Source: Methanobacteriota archaeon (GTDB lineage Archaea > Thermoplasmatota > Poseidoniia > MGIII > CG-Epi1). Taken from it: a stretch of DNA of 52,211 bases. Every line of letters starts with the position of its first letter. Positions within the stretch are counted from its first letter, which is position 1. Position numbers and translations under genes: made by a program. Location of the stretch: assembly GCA_014240255.1 (NCBI GenBank), contig JAAZXG010000005.1:1-52211 (forward strand), in the 5' to 3' direction. The notes below the pieces were generated by a model. That model was not told the DNA's origin. It worked only from the letters and a program-made list of their open reading frames with translations, and did not search any database. Positions 19,212 to 26,622 of the stretch are shown here, piece after piece.

Positions 19212-19612
19212 CCTATTACTTTATACCAAGATTTCTTAGCACCCATTATTCCTTGACTAAACCACCCGTTTCTCAATTTTTGAGTTATAGTATATTCCCA
19301 TGGCTTTCGCGGTAAGCGTTCAGAAAATAGTTGTAATAATTCTATTATTTTTGAATTGTCTTCTCCTCTAGCTTCAATATAGGTTATATTTCCAGAATTA
19401 GGCCTTTCTTCCCATACATCTATAGTGGCTGAGATATTTTTTATAATATATCTGTAAACCATAGCTGTTCTTTCAAGAGCGATTACTATTGCAACACTAC
19501 TGTAAGAACGATGCACATTCTTTCTTTCATAACTATATTCTAATTCATCTAATAAACTCCTTAGTGCGGTAGCTGTAGATTTAGATTCAAAACAAACGGG
19601 TAGTTTTACCAA
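19208..19612 (-). CDS. Conserved-looking protein of unknown function between pheT and priS
   Basis: I do not recognise this 134-residue soluble protein. It has mixed alpha/beta character: an N-terminal helix (TATALRSLLDELEYSYE), a strand VAIVIAL, a central strand-rich region with W and E residues, and a basic aromatic C-terminus (RNGWFSQGIMG, then KKSWYKVIG). No cysteine cluster, membrane segment or signal peptide is seen. It overlaps pheT by 7 nt and priS by 4 nt, so it is certainly cotranscribed and probably translationally coupled, suggesting a role in replication or translation. Confidence 0.75.
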   Translation of the reverse strand: MVKLPVCFESKSTATALRSLLDELEYSYERKNVHRSYSSVAIVIALERTAMVYRYIIKNISATIDVWEERPNSGNITYIEARGEDNSKIIELLQLFSERLPRKPWEYTITQKLRNGWFSQGIMGAKKSWYKVIG

Positions 19613-21219
19613 TGAATTTCTCCACCAATTGCAGGATAACCTATCTCTAATTTTTCTAAAATACGGGGGTGGATTTCGCCATATTTTAAGAGAAGTCCAT
19701 CATTTTCAATTTGAACACTTCTTCCAGAAATAAAAACGGGATCTTCACAATCAGTATTTTCTCCAGAGATCCTTAATCTTTGGGCAATCATTTCAGCTGT
19801 AGCTTTTGCATTAGAGAATGTTGATTTAGTAGCCAATTCAATCCAAGCTAGAGATTTATGATTAGTGTGATCTATTATAATATCTCCAAATTCAAAGATT
19901 CGTTGAGGTAATTCTCTGTGTTTATTGCTTTTTAAAAGTTCTAGTAAATTTGGTAAAATACTAGAACGGAGCATGTGATAGTCTTCAGTGACTGGATTGG
20001 AAACAGTTGCTTCATTATTATTTTCCCTTTTAGTAACTTCATGGAGCATTTTTGAGGAAGTCAATGTAAGAGTAACCACTTCTTGAAAACCAATGCCCAA
20101 CATAGTTTCTCTACAGTTGTTACCTAGTTTTCTGGATTGAAGTGCTTTTCCAAACGTAACTTCACGAGGTAATTGCTCAGGTAAGTTATCATATCCTAAC
20201 CCGATAGCGACTTCTTCTAATAAATCAACAGGATGAAGTATATCTGCTCTATATGCTGGAACTTTAACATGCCATGTTCCATCTTTTAGATCAGGTTCCA
20301 TAGCACATTTTCTAAATGCTTTAAAAATAGCAAAATTTTCAGGATCAAAGCCCAATAGGTTAATCAAATAATCGTTTTCAATTTTGTGAATTTTCGGTTT
20401 CATATTAGGTACAACTATATTTTCGGTGGGGTATCTAATTTCTAGTTGCTCTATCTCTCCCCCTCTCTCAACTAAAGCTGCAGCTACAATGTTCAGACAT
20501 GCTTCAACAGCATCTCTATCCAGTCCAGTAACATCAATCAAGACCTCTGTCGTGTCCTCTTTAATGGTGGTTAATGCACCATTAATAATTGGGGGCATTG
20601 ACGCCACTTCACCGGCCGAATCAGTAATTAATGGGTATTTATCAAAATCAGTTAAAAGATGTGCATATTCAATTCCTTTAGGATGCTCTTTAAGAATTTC
20701 TTCCGGAGTCATTTCATATTCTTTTTGAAGAGGAACAAATGCAGGTTCATGAGGCGAACATGTAGTGTATTGGAAAGGTGGTTTAAGTTTAGCCAAATCA
20801 TGAATTCCAATAGATACTTTACTTCTTCGACGGCCCAAAGTAACATGTAATTTCTCTTGAAGTTCCATTAAGCATTTGATAGAAGTATTGTCCAGTTTAA
20901 TGTCTCTTACAATAGCGCCTAATACTTCAGGCCTAATCTCCAAAACTTCTTTAGATATAATCATGTGAGTAGAAGGTGATTTAGTTACATAATCAACAAG
21001 TCCTAGTTGTTGTTCAGAAAAAGCCCTGATAGCTCTTGCTACGCCTTCGGTAGATAGTAAATCGGGTCTATCTGGAAAAAATTCAACAATTGCTTCTTCA
21101 TTATTAATTTCATCCGGATCGGATCCAATTTGAGAAATTATTTTTGAGAAATCGTCGGAACTAATCGGCTCTTTGAGCATTCGATTGAGGTCATTAAGTT
21201 CGATGTTGATTACAGGCAT
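19606..21219 (-). CDS. pheT: Phenylalanine-tRNA ligase beta subunit
   Basis: PheT is the tRNA-binding and editing subunit of phenylalanyl-tRNA synthetase. The 537-residue protein has the archaeal/eukaryal domain plan: an N-terminal B1 domain starting MPVINIELNDLNRML, the B3/B4 editing domain including GAIVRDIKL and GIHDLAKLKPPFQYT, the VLIDVTGLDRDAVEACLNIV segment, a B5 segment with ADILHPVDLLEEVAIGLGYDNL, and a degenerate class II core with TLTLTSS and NPVTEDYHMLRSSILPNLL. It heads the run pheT, unknown gene, priS, rnhB, SCP2-like gene, and lies 55 nt downstream of eL41. Confidence 0.95.
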   Translation of the reverse strand: MPVINIELNDLNRMLKEPISSDDFSKIISQIGSDPDEINNEEAIVEFFPDRPDLLSTEGVARAIRAFSEQQLGLVDYVTKSPSTHMIISKEVLEIRPEVLGAIVRDIKLDNTSIKCLMELQEKLHVTLGRRRSKVSIGIHDLAKLKPPFQYTTCSPHEPAFVPLQKEYEMTPEEILKEHPKGIEYAHLLTDFDKYPLITDSAGEVASMPPIINGALTTIKEDTTEVLIDVTGLDRDAVEACLNIVAAALVERGGEIEQLEIRYPTENIVVPNMKPKIHKIENDYLINLLGFDPENFAIFKAFRKCAMEPDLKDGTWHVKVPAYRADILHPVDLLEEVAIGLGYDNLPEQLPREVTFGKALQSRKLGNNCRETMLGIGFQEVVTLTLTSSKMLHEVTKRENNNEATVSNPVTEDYHMLRSSILPNLLELLKSNKHRELPQRIFEFGDIIIDHTNHKSLAWIELATKSTFSNAKATAEMIAQRLRISGENTDCEDPVFISGRSVQIENDGLLLKYGEIHPRILEKLEIGYPAIGGEIHW

Positions 21220-21274
21220 CTTAACCCCTTAATTAATGCCATTATAAGCCAATATCTCGACAATTACAATATTA

Positions 21275-21379
21275 CTACTTGTTACGCCTTCTTTCACGCT
21301 TTCTACGACGCATCTTCTTCTTACGCCATTTCCATCGTTGTTTTCCGGCTTTTTTCCAAACTCGAGAGCTTCTCTTCAT
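21275..21379 (-). CDS. rpl41e: Ribosomal protein eL41 (34 residues)
   Basis: The ATG at 21379 opens a 34-codon frame whose product is almost entirely basic: MKRSSRVWKKAGKQRWKWRK, then KKMRRRKRERRRNK. The segment KWRKKKMRRRKRERRR aligns by eye with the eukaryotic/archaeal eL41 pattern KWRKKR-[MT]-RRLKRKRRK, a single helix at the ribosomal subunit bridge. It is easily missed because of its length. Support comes from its own consensus TATA box (21406-21415) and its position in a translation-gene cluster before pheT. The short N-terminal extension before the helix is longer than in the 25-residue eukaryal form. Confidence 0.82.
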   Translation of the reverse strand: MKRSSRVWKKAGKQRWKWRKKKMRRRKRERRRNK

Positions 21380-21405
21380 TATTAGGTTGGTCGCACTCGC
21401 GCACC

Positions 21406-21415
21406 GTATATAAAA
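21406..21415 (-). promoter_or_regulatory. TATA box of eL41
   Basis: The minus strand reads TTTTATATAC from 21415 to 21406, among the best TATA matches in the window. It predicts a transcription start near 21386 and a leader of only about 7 nt before the eL41 ATG at 21379. A GC-rich segment (GCGCGAGTGCGACC on the minus strand) lies between. It indicates that eL41, and perhaps pheT to the SCP2-like gene, can be transcribed separately from the zinc-ribbon gene upstream. Confidence 0.55.
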
Positions 21416-21425
21416 TCAGACCTCT

Positions 21426-21638
21426 TCAATAATCTCTAATATTTGGACTTGCATTTTCAATTTCTTCCCTAACTTTTTTAATCAATTCAGGAAGATTAGA
21501 GCGTTCTTTTGTTTTTACCCAAATTCTAACTTTTTTTATTTTGATAAGATAATCGCATTTTATGCACTTCTTACTTTTTTGTTCCAAACTAATTCCGCAA
21601 ACATTTTTGCATTTGGGACATGATATAACTCCTAGCAC
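21426..21638 (-). CDS. Small zinc-ribbon protein (DUF1922-like)
   Basis: This 70-residue protein starts with a zinc ribbon: MLGVISCPKCKNVCGISLEQ, followed by KKCIKCDYLIKI. That gives Cys7, Cys10, Cys25 and Cys28 as ligands. A short strand/helix tail rich in Lys/Glu follows. The GVISCPKC...CGISLE arrangement resembles small archaeal DUF1922/DUF5817 zinc-ribbon proteins of unknown function. Its site at the head of the translation/replication cluster, divergent from asnS, suggests a nucleic-acid-related role by context only. Confidence 0.72.
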   Translation of the reverse strand: MLGVISCPKCKNVCGISLEQKSKKCIKCDYLIKIKKVRIWVKTKERSNLPELIKKVREEIENASPNIRDY

Positions 21639-21706
21639 ATGCTATACATTACATTTAAGTAAATAGAACTTTCATTAGAAAGTATTATGATGGTGCGCCT
21701 AATCGG

Positions 21707-23053
21707 ATGTCAATGAAATATCCTGAATTTCCAGACGATGTAACTTATACGCCTATTGGTAAAATATTAAGTGGTCAAGTTAAAGAAAATGTTAAATTAA
21801 GAGGATGGATATATCGAACGCGTTCTTCGGGTAAGCTTGCTTTTGTAATAATTAGAGATTCTACTGGAATCATTCAATGCACAGTGTCTAAGAAAAATGT
21901 TGAAGAATCAGATTTTGATAATGCTGGAAAAGCATTGGTTGAATCTTCAGTAATTTTAGAGGGGTTAGTTGTAGCCGATGAAAGAGCACCTGGCGGTTTT
22001 GAAATTCGGGCCACAAGTTTTAATGTGGTTCATTTTGCAGAAACATTTCCGATAACAAAAGATCAGAGCGATGAACACCTTTTGAATAATCGGCACTTAT
22101 GGTTACGTAGTCGGAATATGGTTTCAGCCCTTAAGATTCGTTCGACTGTTTTCAAGGCTTTTAGAGATTATTGGCAGAATTTAGATTATACTGAAATACA
22201 ATCTCCTAGTTTCACAACCTCTGCTTGCGAAGGAGGTTCAACGTTATTCAATGTTCATTATGATGATGAAACTGAGAAATCGGGACAGAAGTTTTATGCT
22301 CATCTTAGTCAGTCTTGGCAATTATATGCTGAAGCATCTATGTTTGGTTTAGAAAATATTTTTACTGTAGCACCTTCATTTAGAGCTGAAAAGTCTCGTA
22401 CTCGCCGTCATTTAACTGAATTTTGGCATGCTGAAGTTGAAGCTGCATGGACACATAATCATCAGATGATGGAGTTTGAAGAAGGAATGATTGTTTATAT
22501 AATTAAGAAAGTTTTAGAAAAAAACAGATCTGAGTTAGAGCAATTAGGTCGTGATATTTCAGTTCTTGAAAATATCAAAGCACCATTTGATAAAATGAAA
22601 TATGAAGAAGTTATTGATAAATTAAATTCAATGGGTTTTGATTTAGCATGGGGGGATGATTTTGGTTATAAGGAAGAGAAAGCACTTACTCAAGATTTAA
22701 AATCTCCAGTTTATATAACTAATTTTCCAAGAGAAAAGGGTTTTTATCATAGGCCTGATCCAAGTGACCCTAAATCCTTAGTTTGTCATGATTTACTAGC
22801 TCCAGAAGGTTATGGTGAGATAATTGGGGGAGGTGAAAGAGTTTGGTCTCCTGATGAGCTTGTAGAAAGAATTCGAGAAGAGGGCTTAGAGCCTGAATCT
22901 TATGGGTGGTATTTAGATATTAGAAAATTTGGTAGTGTTCCCCATTCAGGTTTTGGCCTTGGGTTAGATCGAACAGTCAGTTGGATATGTGGTTCAGATC
23001 ATATCAAGCATGTTATTCCATTTCCTCGCACAATGCGAAGGACTACTCCTTAA
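21707..23053 (+). CDS. asnS: Asparagine-tRNA ligase
   Basis: AsnRS charges tRNA-Asn directly. The N-terminal OB-fold anticodon-binding domain contains the LRGWIYRTRSSGKLAF block. Class II motif 2 is FRAEKSRTRRHLTEFW (residues 225-240), and the EFW ending, not the EA-x-S-x-D of AspRS, supports Asn specificity. Motif 3 is GFGLGLDR near residue 420. The length of 448 residues is normal. Its presence means asparaginylation need not depend on the amidotransferase route. The start ATG 21707 is followed by a second ATG two codons later. It is divergent from the zinc-ribbon gene with 68 bp between, and convergent with the HEAT/SAP gene with 1 bp between. Confidence 0.92.
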   Translation: MSMKYPEFPDDVTYTPIGKILSGQVKENVKLRGWIYRTRSSGKLAFVIIRDSTGIIQCTVSKKNVEESDFDNAGKALVESSVILEGLVVADERAPGGFEIRATSFNVVHFAETFPITKDQSDEHLLNNRHLWLRSRNMVSALKIRSTVFKAFRDYWQNLDYTEIQSPSFTTSACEGGSTLFNVHYDDETEKSGQKFYAHLSQSWQLYAEASMFGLENIFTVAPSFRAEKSRTRRHLTEFWHAEVEAAWTHNHQMMEFEEGMIVYIIKKVLEKNRSELEQLGRDISVLENIKAPFDKMKYEEVIDKLNSMGFDLAWGDDFGYKEEKALTQDLKSPVYITNFPREKGFYHRPDPSDPKSLVCHDLLAPEGYGEIIGGGERVWSPDELVERIREEGLEPESYGWYLDIRKFGSVPHSGFGLGLDRTVSWICGSDHIKHVIPFPRTMRRTTP

Positions 23054-23054
23054 T

Positions 23055-23822
23055 TTACTCTTGTAGTCTTTTAATCAAAACAGCTTTTTTACCGGAAACA
23101 GAGAGGCCTTTTCCTTTTAATTCTTCTTTAAGTTGAGCCACAGTCATGGAATTATAATCAATATTCTCTTCTACTTTTTTGTCAGCTATTCTTGGTTCTT
23201 TATCCTTTGAATCTGGAACTCCATCACCATCAATATCTCCTTTGCCATCTTCTTCCATTGGTCCCTCTATCTTATCTTCTGCAGGTCCTACTCCTCCAAA
23301 TTTTTCTAATGATCTTCCAGCTCTTCTACGAACATATGGGTCGTTATCAGCAAGTCCTTTGACTAAAGCTTCACGAGCTTCACTGGATCCTGCAAACCTA
23401 GCTAAACCTTTAGCAGCCTGCCAGCGAGTATATTTATCTTCATCATCCATTCCACGGATTAAGTATGGTAAAACAGACATTCGTCCGGTTCTACCAATAG
23501 CATCCATTACAGTTCTTCTAGCAAAAAAATCACCATCTTTAAGCCCGTTGTTAATAAGAGGTTCAAGTCCCATTTCAGTCATACTTTGAAATAAATCCAT
23601 TGCAGCCTTGTTAACAAAAGAAGCACTACTACCCACATCAGATTTACCGTAAAGTTGAATCCATCTTACAAGTTCTGTAGATATAGCTCTTTCATGTGCC
23701 GGTAGCATTCCTTTTAGATTATTCAAGGCCTCATTTCTAGTCATAAAACGTTCATTACCTAAATCAACGATTAAATCTTCTATTTTGCCAGACATTCCAC
23801 TTTCTTTAGAGTCATTATCCAT
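23055..23822 (-). CDS. HEAT-repeat protein with Asp-rich linker and C-terminal SAP domain
   Basis: The first ~170 residues are PBS-lyase-type HEAT repeats, with units such as FARRTVMDAIGRTGRMSVLP, YTRWQAAKGLARFAGSSEAR and YVRRRAGRSLEKFGG. These form a protein-binding solenoid. A charged linker follows with a DIDGDGVPDSKDKEP motif, like the calcium-binding thrombospondin type 3 loop usually found in secreted proteins. The last ~32 residues, MTVAQLKEELKGKGLSVSG plus KKAVLIKRLQE, match the SAP helix-extension-helix, a DNA-binding module. There is no signal peptide. The combination suggests a cytoplasmic adaptor that tethers a partner to DNA; this is inference. Confidence 0.78.
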   Translation of the reverse strand: MDNDSKESGMSGKIEDLIVDLGNERFMTRNEALNNLKGMLPAHERAISTELVRWIQLYGKSDVGSSASFVNKAAMDLFQSMTEMGLEPLINNGLKDGDFFARRTVMDAIGRTGRMSVLPYLIRGMDDEDKYTRWQAAKGLARFAGSSEAREALVKGLADNDPYVRRRAGRSLEKFGGVGPAEDKIEGPMEEDGKGDIDGDGVPDSKDKEPRIADKKVEENIDYNSMTVAQLKEELKGKGLSVSGKKAVLIKRLQE

Positions 23823-23850
23823 GGTTCACTACACACTACCTACTAACACT

Positions 23851-23865
23851 ATTTAATATTTAAAC
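23851..23865. promoter_or_regulatory. Divergent AT-rich promoter region between the HEAT/SAP and GDPD genes
   Basis: ATTTAATATTTAAAC at 23851-23865 contains the near-palindrome TTTAATATTTAAA. Its centre lies about 33 nt from both the minus-strand ATG at 23822 and the plus-strand ATG at 23891, so it could be a TATA element for both genes. A GGAGAT sequence at 23876-23881 could be a ribosome binding site for the plus-strand gene. Confidence 0.4.
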
Positions 23866-23890
23866 ATGCCCTATAGGAGATACAGGTAAC

Positions 23891-24589
23891 ATGGTTACAA
23901 AGATAATTTCCCATAGGGGCCGTACATTAAAAAATAGTGAAGATAACACCCTTCAAGCGATTAGTAACACAATTAATTTGAATATAGATATGGCTGAAGT
24001 CGATATTAGAAAGACAAAAGATTCTCAAATTATCTGTTTTCATGATCCTGTATTAAATGGAATTCCGTTAAAGGATATGACTTATTCTGAAATAATAGAA
24101 TTAAATCCCAATATACCTACATTAGAGCAGGTTCTTCGGTTATCTAAGGATAATATTGAAATGGATTTTGAATTTAAAGAGCCCGGATATGAAAAGGAAA
24201 CTATTTCGTTAATATTAGACTATTTCAAGTATGATGATTTTATTGTTAAATCCTTCAATCTAGATGTTGTTAGGAAAGTTAAAGAAATAGATGCTAGAAT
24301 TAAAGTAGGAATGCTTCTTGGTTCTGAAGTTAGTTTGAATCAGCTCTTAGATGTCATCTATGAGTCTCTTTTTCTTTATAATTTTAAGAAAAGTGGTGCT
24401 GATTTTATATCTCCATATTACAAGATTTATGAAGCCGGTTGGGCTTGTAGATTTATAAGTAAGAAAATTCCGGTACAGGTTTGGACAGTTAATGACCAAG
24501 ACTTATTGAAGACACTTATTCATCAAGATGTATATTCAGTAGTAACAGACGTACCTGAAATAGCACTGAAAATTAGAAAATCAAGATAA
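23891..24589 (+). CDS. Glycerophosphodiester phosphodiesterase
   Basis: GDPD enzymes hydrolyse deacylated phospholipid headgroup diesters to glycerol phosphate and an alcohol. The TIM-barrel family motifs are present: HRG at residues 8-10, EDNTLQAI near 17, the metal ligands Glu36 and Asp38 in AEVDIRKTKD, and His51-Asp52 in FHDPV. The C-terminal QVWTVND strand and TDVPE end are also typical. There is no signal peptide, so it is cytoplasmic, probably in lipid headgroup turnover or scavenging. The length of 232 residues is typical. It is 1 nt upstream of pus10 and likely cotranscribed. Confidence 0.88.
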   Translation: MVTKIISHRGRTLKNSEDNTLQAISNTINLNIDMAEVDIRKTKDSQIICFHDPVLNGIPLKDMTYSEIIELNPNIPTLEQVLRLSKDNIEMDFEFKEPGYEKETISLILDYFKYDDFIVKSFNLDVVRKVKEIDARIKVGMLLGSEVSLNQLLDVIYESLFLYNFKKSGADFISPYYKIYEAGWACRFISKKIPVQVWTVNDQDLLKTLIHQDVYSVVTDVPEIALKIRKSR

Positions 24590-24590
24590 T

Positions 24591-25835
24591 ATGATGGAAT
24601 TAAATGCAATAGAAAAATTCGCCCCATTTTGTTTATCATGTCTTGGTAGAGCTTTTGGTAAAGTAGGTTTTGGTTTGGATAATCGTGAAAGAGGTATAGA
24701 AATTATCAATCAATTAGAAATTAAGGAAGGCAGTGAATTACAAGAGAGATTGATATCTCAAGAATCAAATTGTACACTTTGCGAAGGTTTGATATCAGAA
24801 ATTCCTAATTTTAGAGATTTAGTTCTCGAGTCTTTCTCAGATTTTTCAATTTCTAGTTTTAAGATAGGTACCATTGTTGATAAAGACATTCTTAAGAGAG
24901 AAGTTGAATTCCAATTATTATTCGGCGAAGGTTTGGGCGAGGCTCTTAAATCACAGTTAAATCGAGAAATAGGAATCAGTGTATACAAAAAAGCAAAAAT
25001 TGATGCATTGATGGATAATCCTGATGCAGTTGCCATAATAGATACGGGTTATGATGTTGTAAATCTCGAAATAAAGTCCTTATTTATCGAAGGTAACTAT
25101 AACAAATATGATAGAACAGTCCCTCAAACTCGCTGGCCATGCCATAGTTGTAAAGGGATTGGCTGTGATAAATGTAATAATACGGGTCAATTATATCCCG
25201 ATTCGGTTCAATCTTTGATTGCTCGTCATTTTACAATTGCGAGTTCTTGTAGTGAAGATTTATTCCACGGTATGGGTCGGGAGGACATTGATGCAGCTAT
25301 GCTTGGTCGAGGCCGTCCTTTTGTCTTAGAACTTCGTATGCCTAAGAATAGAAGTCTTGACCTTTTAGAAATTGAAAAGAAACTTAATACTGAAAATGAG
25401 GGTCGTATCAAAGCTTCAAAATTAAAATTTGTAAAAAGGCCTAGAGTTGCAGAATTAAAGAACACAGTCTGTGATAAAACTTATCGGGTCGATGTTTCAA
25501 TTTCAGATAAAATTTCAATCGAAAGCCTTAAGAAAGGTGCGCAGAGGTTGACGAGCACAGTTATCGAACAACGGACACCCACACGTGTTTCCCACCGTCG
25601 AGCAGATCTGGTCCGCCCCCGTCTGGTTAATAGCGTAGATGTAATCTCGTTTACAGATGGAATGGCTGAACTGGTGATTCGAGCTCAGCACGGTACTTAC
25701 ATACGTGAGCTTGTTAGTGGAGATGATGGACGAACGGTCCCTAGTCTCACATCGTTGATTGATGCTAAATGCAAGGTTGAAGTTTTGGATGTCCTAAACT
25801 TACATCTTCAAGCAAAAGAGGAAAAAAATGACTAA
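24591..25835 (+). CDS. pus10: tRNA pseudouridine(54/55) synthase Pus10
   Basis: Archaeal Pus10 makes pseudouridine 54 and 55 in the tRNA T-loop. The N-terminal THUMP-like domain holds a zinc site formed by Cys14/Cys17 and Cys61/Cys64. A second CHSCKGIGCDKC zinc motif (Cys184, 187, 192, 195) is family typical. The catalytic region is GREDIDAAMLGRGRPFVLEL with Asp232/Asp234, and the C-terminal block has PTRVSHRRADLVRPR. The length of 414 residues is normal. ATG 24591 or the adjacent ATG 24594 may be used. A segment near 25545-25640 is clearly more GC-rich than the surroundings. The stop overlaps the eL21 start by 8 nt. Confidence 0.94.
   Translation: MMELNAIEKFAPFCLSCLGRAFGKVGFGLDNRERGIEIINQLEIKEGSELQERLISQESNCTLCEGLISEIPNFRDLVLESFSDFSISSFKIGTIVDKDILKREVEFQLLFGEGLGEALKSQLNREIGISVYKKAKIDALMDNPDAVAIIDTGYDVVNLEIKSLFIEGNYNKYDRTVPQTRWPCHSCKGIGCDKCNNTGQLYPDSVQSLIARHFTIASSCSEDLFHGMGREDIDAAMLGRGRPFVLELRMPKNRSLDLLEIEKKLNTENEGRIKASKLKFVKRPRVAELKNTVCDKTYRVDVSISDKISIESLKKGAQRLTSTVIEQRTPTRVSHRRADLVRPRLVNSVDVISFTDGMAELVIRAQHGTYIRELVSGDDGRTVPSLTSLIDAKCKVEVLDVLNLHLQAKEEKND
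25818..25821 (+). promoter_or_regulatory. Shine-Dalgarno of eL21
   Basis: GAGG at 25818-25821 lies 6 nt before the eL21 ATG, inside the end of pus10. It is one of few clear SD sites here and fits an internal operon gene rather than a leaderless first gene. Confidence 0.55.
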
Positions 25836-26121
25836 AAGATCCCAAGGTTTGAGAAGTGGTTCGCGCCACAAGCTATCTCGCCCAGCAAGAGAGCGAGGCT
25901 TATCTCCAATTACACGTTCACTGCAAACATTTAATGACGGTGATACCGTTAATGTAGTAATAGATCCTTCTTATCATAAAGGACAGCCTCATCATCGTTT
26001 TCATGGTTTGACTGGTAAAGTTACAGGAAGTCAGGGCAAAGCATATGTGGTCCGTACCCGTGTAGGGAAAATGGACAAGGACTTAATAATCCGTCCAGAG
26101 CATTTAAGAAAGGCAAATTAA
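25828..26121 (+). CDS. rpl21e: Large-subunit ribosomal protein eL21
   Basis: This 97-residue basic protein has the eL21 pattern: an N-terminal RSQGLRSGSRHKLSRP-like segment, the central NDGDTVNVVIDPSYHKGQPH block followed by HRFHGLTGKVTG, and a C-terminal GKMDKDLIIRPEHLRKA. These are the hallmark residues of the KOW-like SH3 barrel of this protein. It sits in the conserved archaeal order eL21, rpo4, DUF655 and is preceded by pus10. The start is fixed by a GAGG SD. Confidence 0.96.
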   Translation: MTKRSQGLRSGSRHKLSRPARERGLSPITRSLQTFNDGDTVNVVIDPSYHKGQPHHRFHGLTGKVTGSQGKAYVVRTRVGKMDKDLIIRPEHLRKAN

Positions 26122-26125
26122 GGAG
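26120..26125 (+). promoter_or_regulatory. Shine-Dalgarno of rpo4
   Basis: AAGGAG at 26120-26125 is 5 nt from the rpo4 ATG at 26131 and begins within the eL21 stop codon. It is the strongest SD match in the window and fixes the rpo4 start. Confidence 0.65.
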
Positions 26126-26130
26126 TTAAA

Positions 26131-26619
26131 ATGGATATAGAATCACAACCTGAACCAGTCCCTTTAGGAGACGTAAAGGAATTATTAGAAAAAGAATTAA
26201 GTATTCGTGAGAATAGATTAAGATGTGTTGAATGTGGTAATTTTCAAGCAGTTCCAGATATCGAACCCGTTGTTGAGAAGCCATCTGATGATGAAGATTC
26301 AGAAGTTCCGGCAGGTCCTACTTGTGAGTCATGTGGTTCAACAAGATTAAATTTGATTGAGCAGATACAATATGAACATAAATTAGCTTTAGATCATGTT
26401 CGCTTATTAGCTCAGAGCCCACCAAAAGAATCTAAGGAAATAATGGCTAAGGTCATTGAGTTAGAGCATGTTGATGATTATTATGCTGCAAAAATTGCAG
26501 ATATATTGCCGATACATCCTGATGATGTACGTTCAATTTTTGCACGTGAACGTTTCTCACTAGGTAAAGAAGAAATAGAGTCTATAATTAATGCAGTTAA
26601 GGAGACTACAGGTGCATGA
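26131..26619 (+). CDS. rpo4: RNA polymerase subunit Rpo4 (RpoF) with inserted zinc ribbon
   Basis: Rpo4 forms the polymerase stalk with Rpo7. Residues 9-28 (PVPLGDVKELLEKELSIREN) match the Rpo4 N-terminal strand and helix. From about residue 76 onward the HRDC-like fold is clear (YEHKLALDHVRLLAQ, VIELEHVDDYYAAKIADILP, HPDDVRSIFARERFSL). Between them is a ~45-residue insert with Cys32-x2-Cys35 and Cys65-x2-Cys68 around an acidic linker, a four-Cys zinc ribbon. Usual Rpo4 is about 110-120 residues, while this is 162. The fold order and conserved neighbours (eL21 upstream, DUF655 downstream) make the identity secure. The function of the insert is unknown. Confidence 0.9.
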   Translation: MDIESQPEPVPLGDVKELLEKELSIRENRLRCVECGNFQAVPDIEPVVEKPSDDEDSEVPAGPTCESCGSTRLNLIEQIQYEHKLALDHVRLLAQSPPKESKEIMAKVIELEHVDDYYAAKIADILPIHPDDVRSIFARERFSLGKEEIESIINAVKETTGA

Positions 26620-26622
26620 TTT

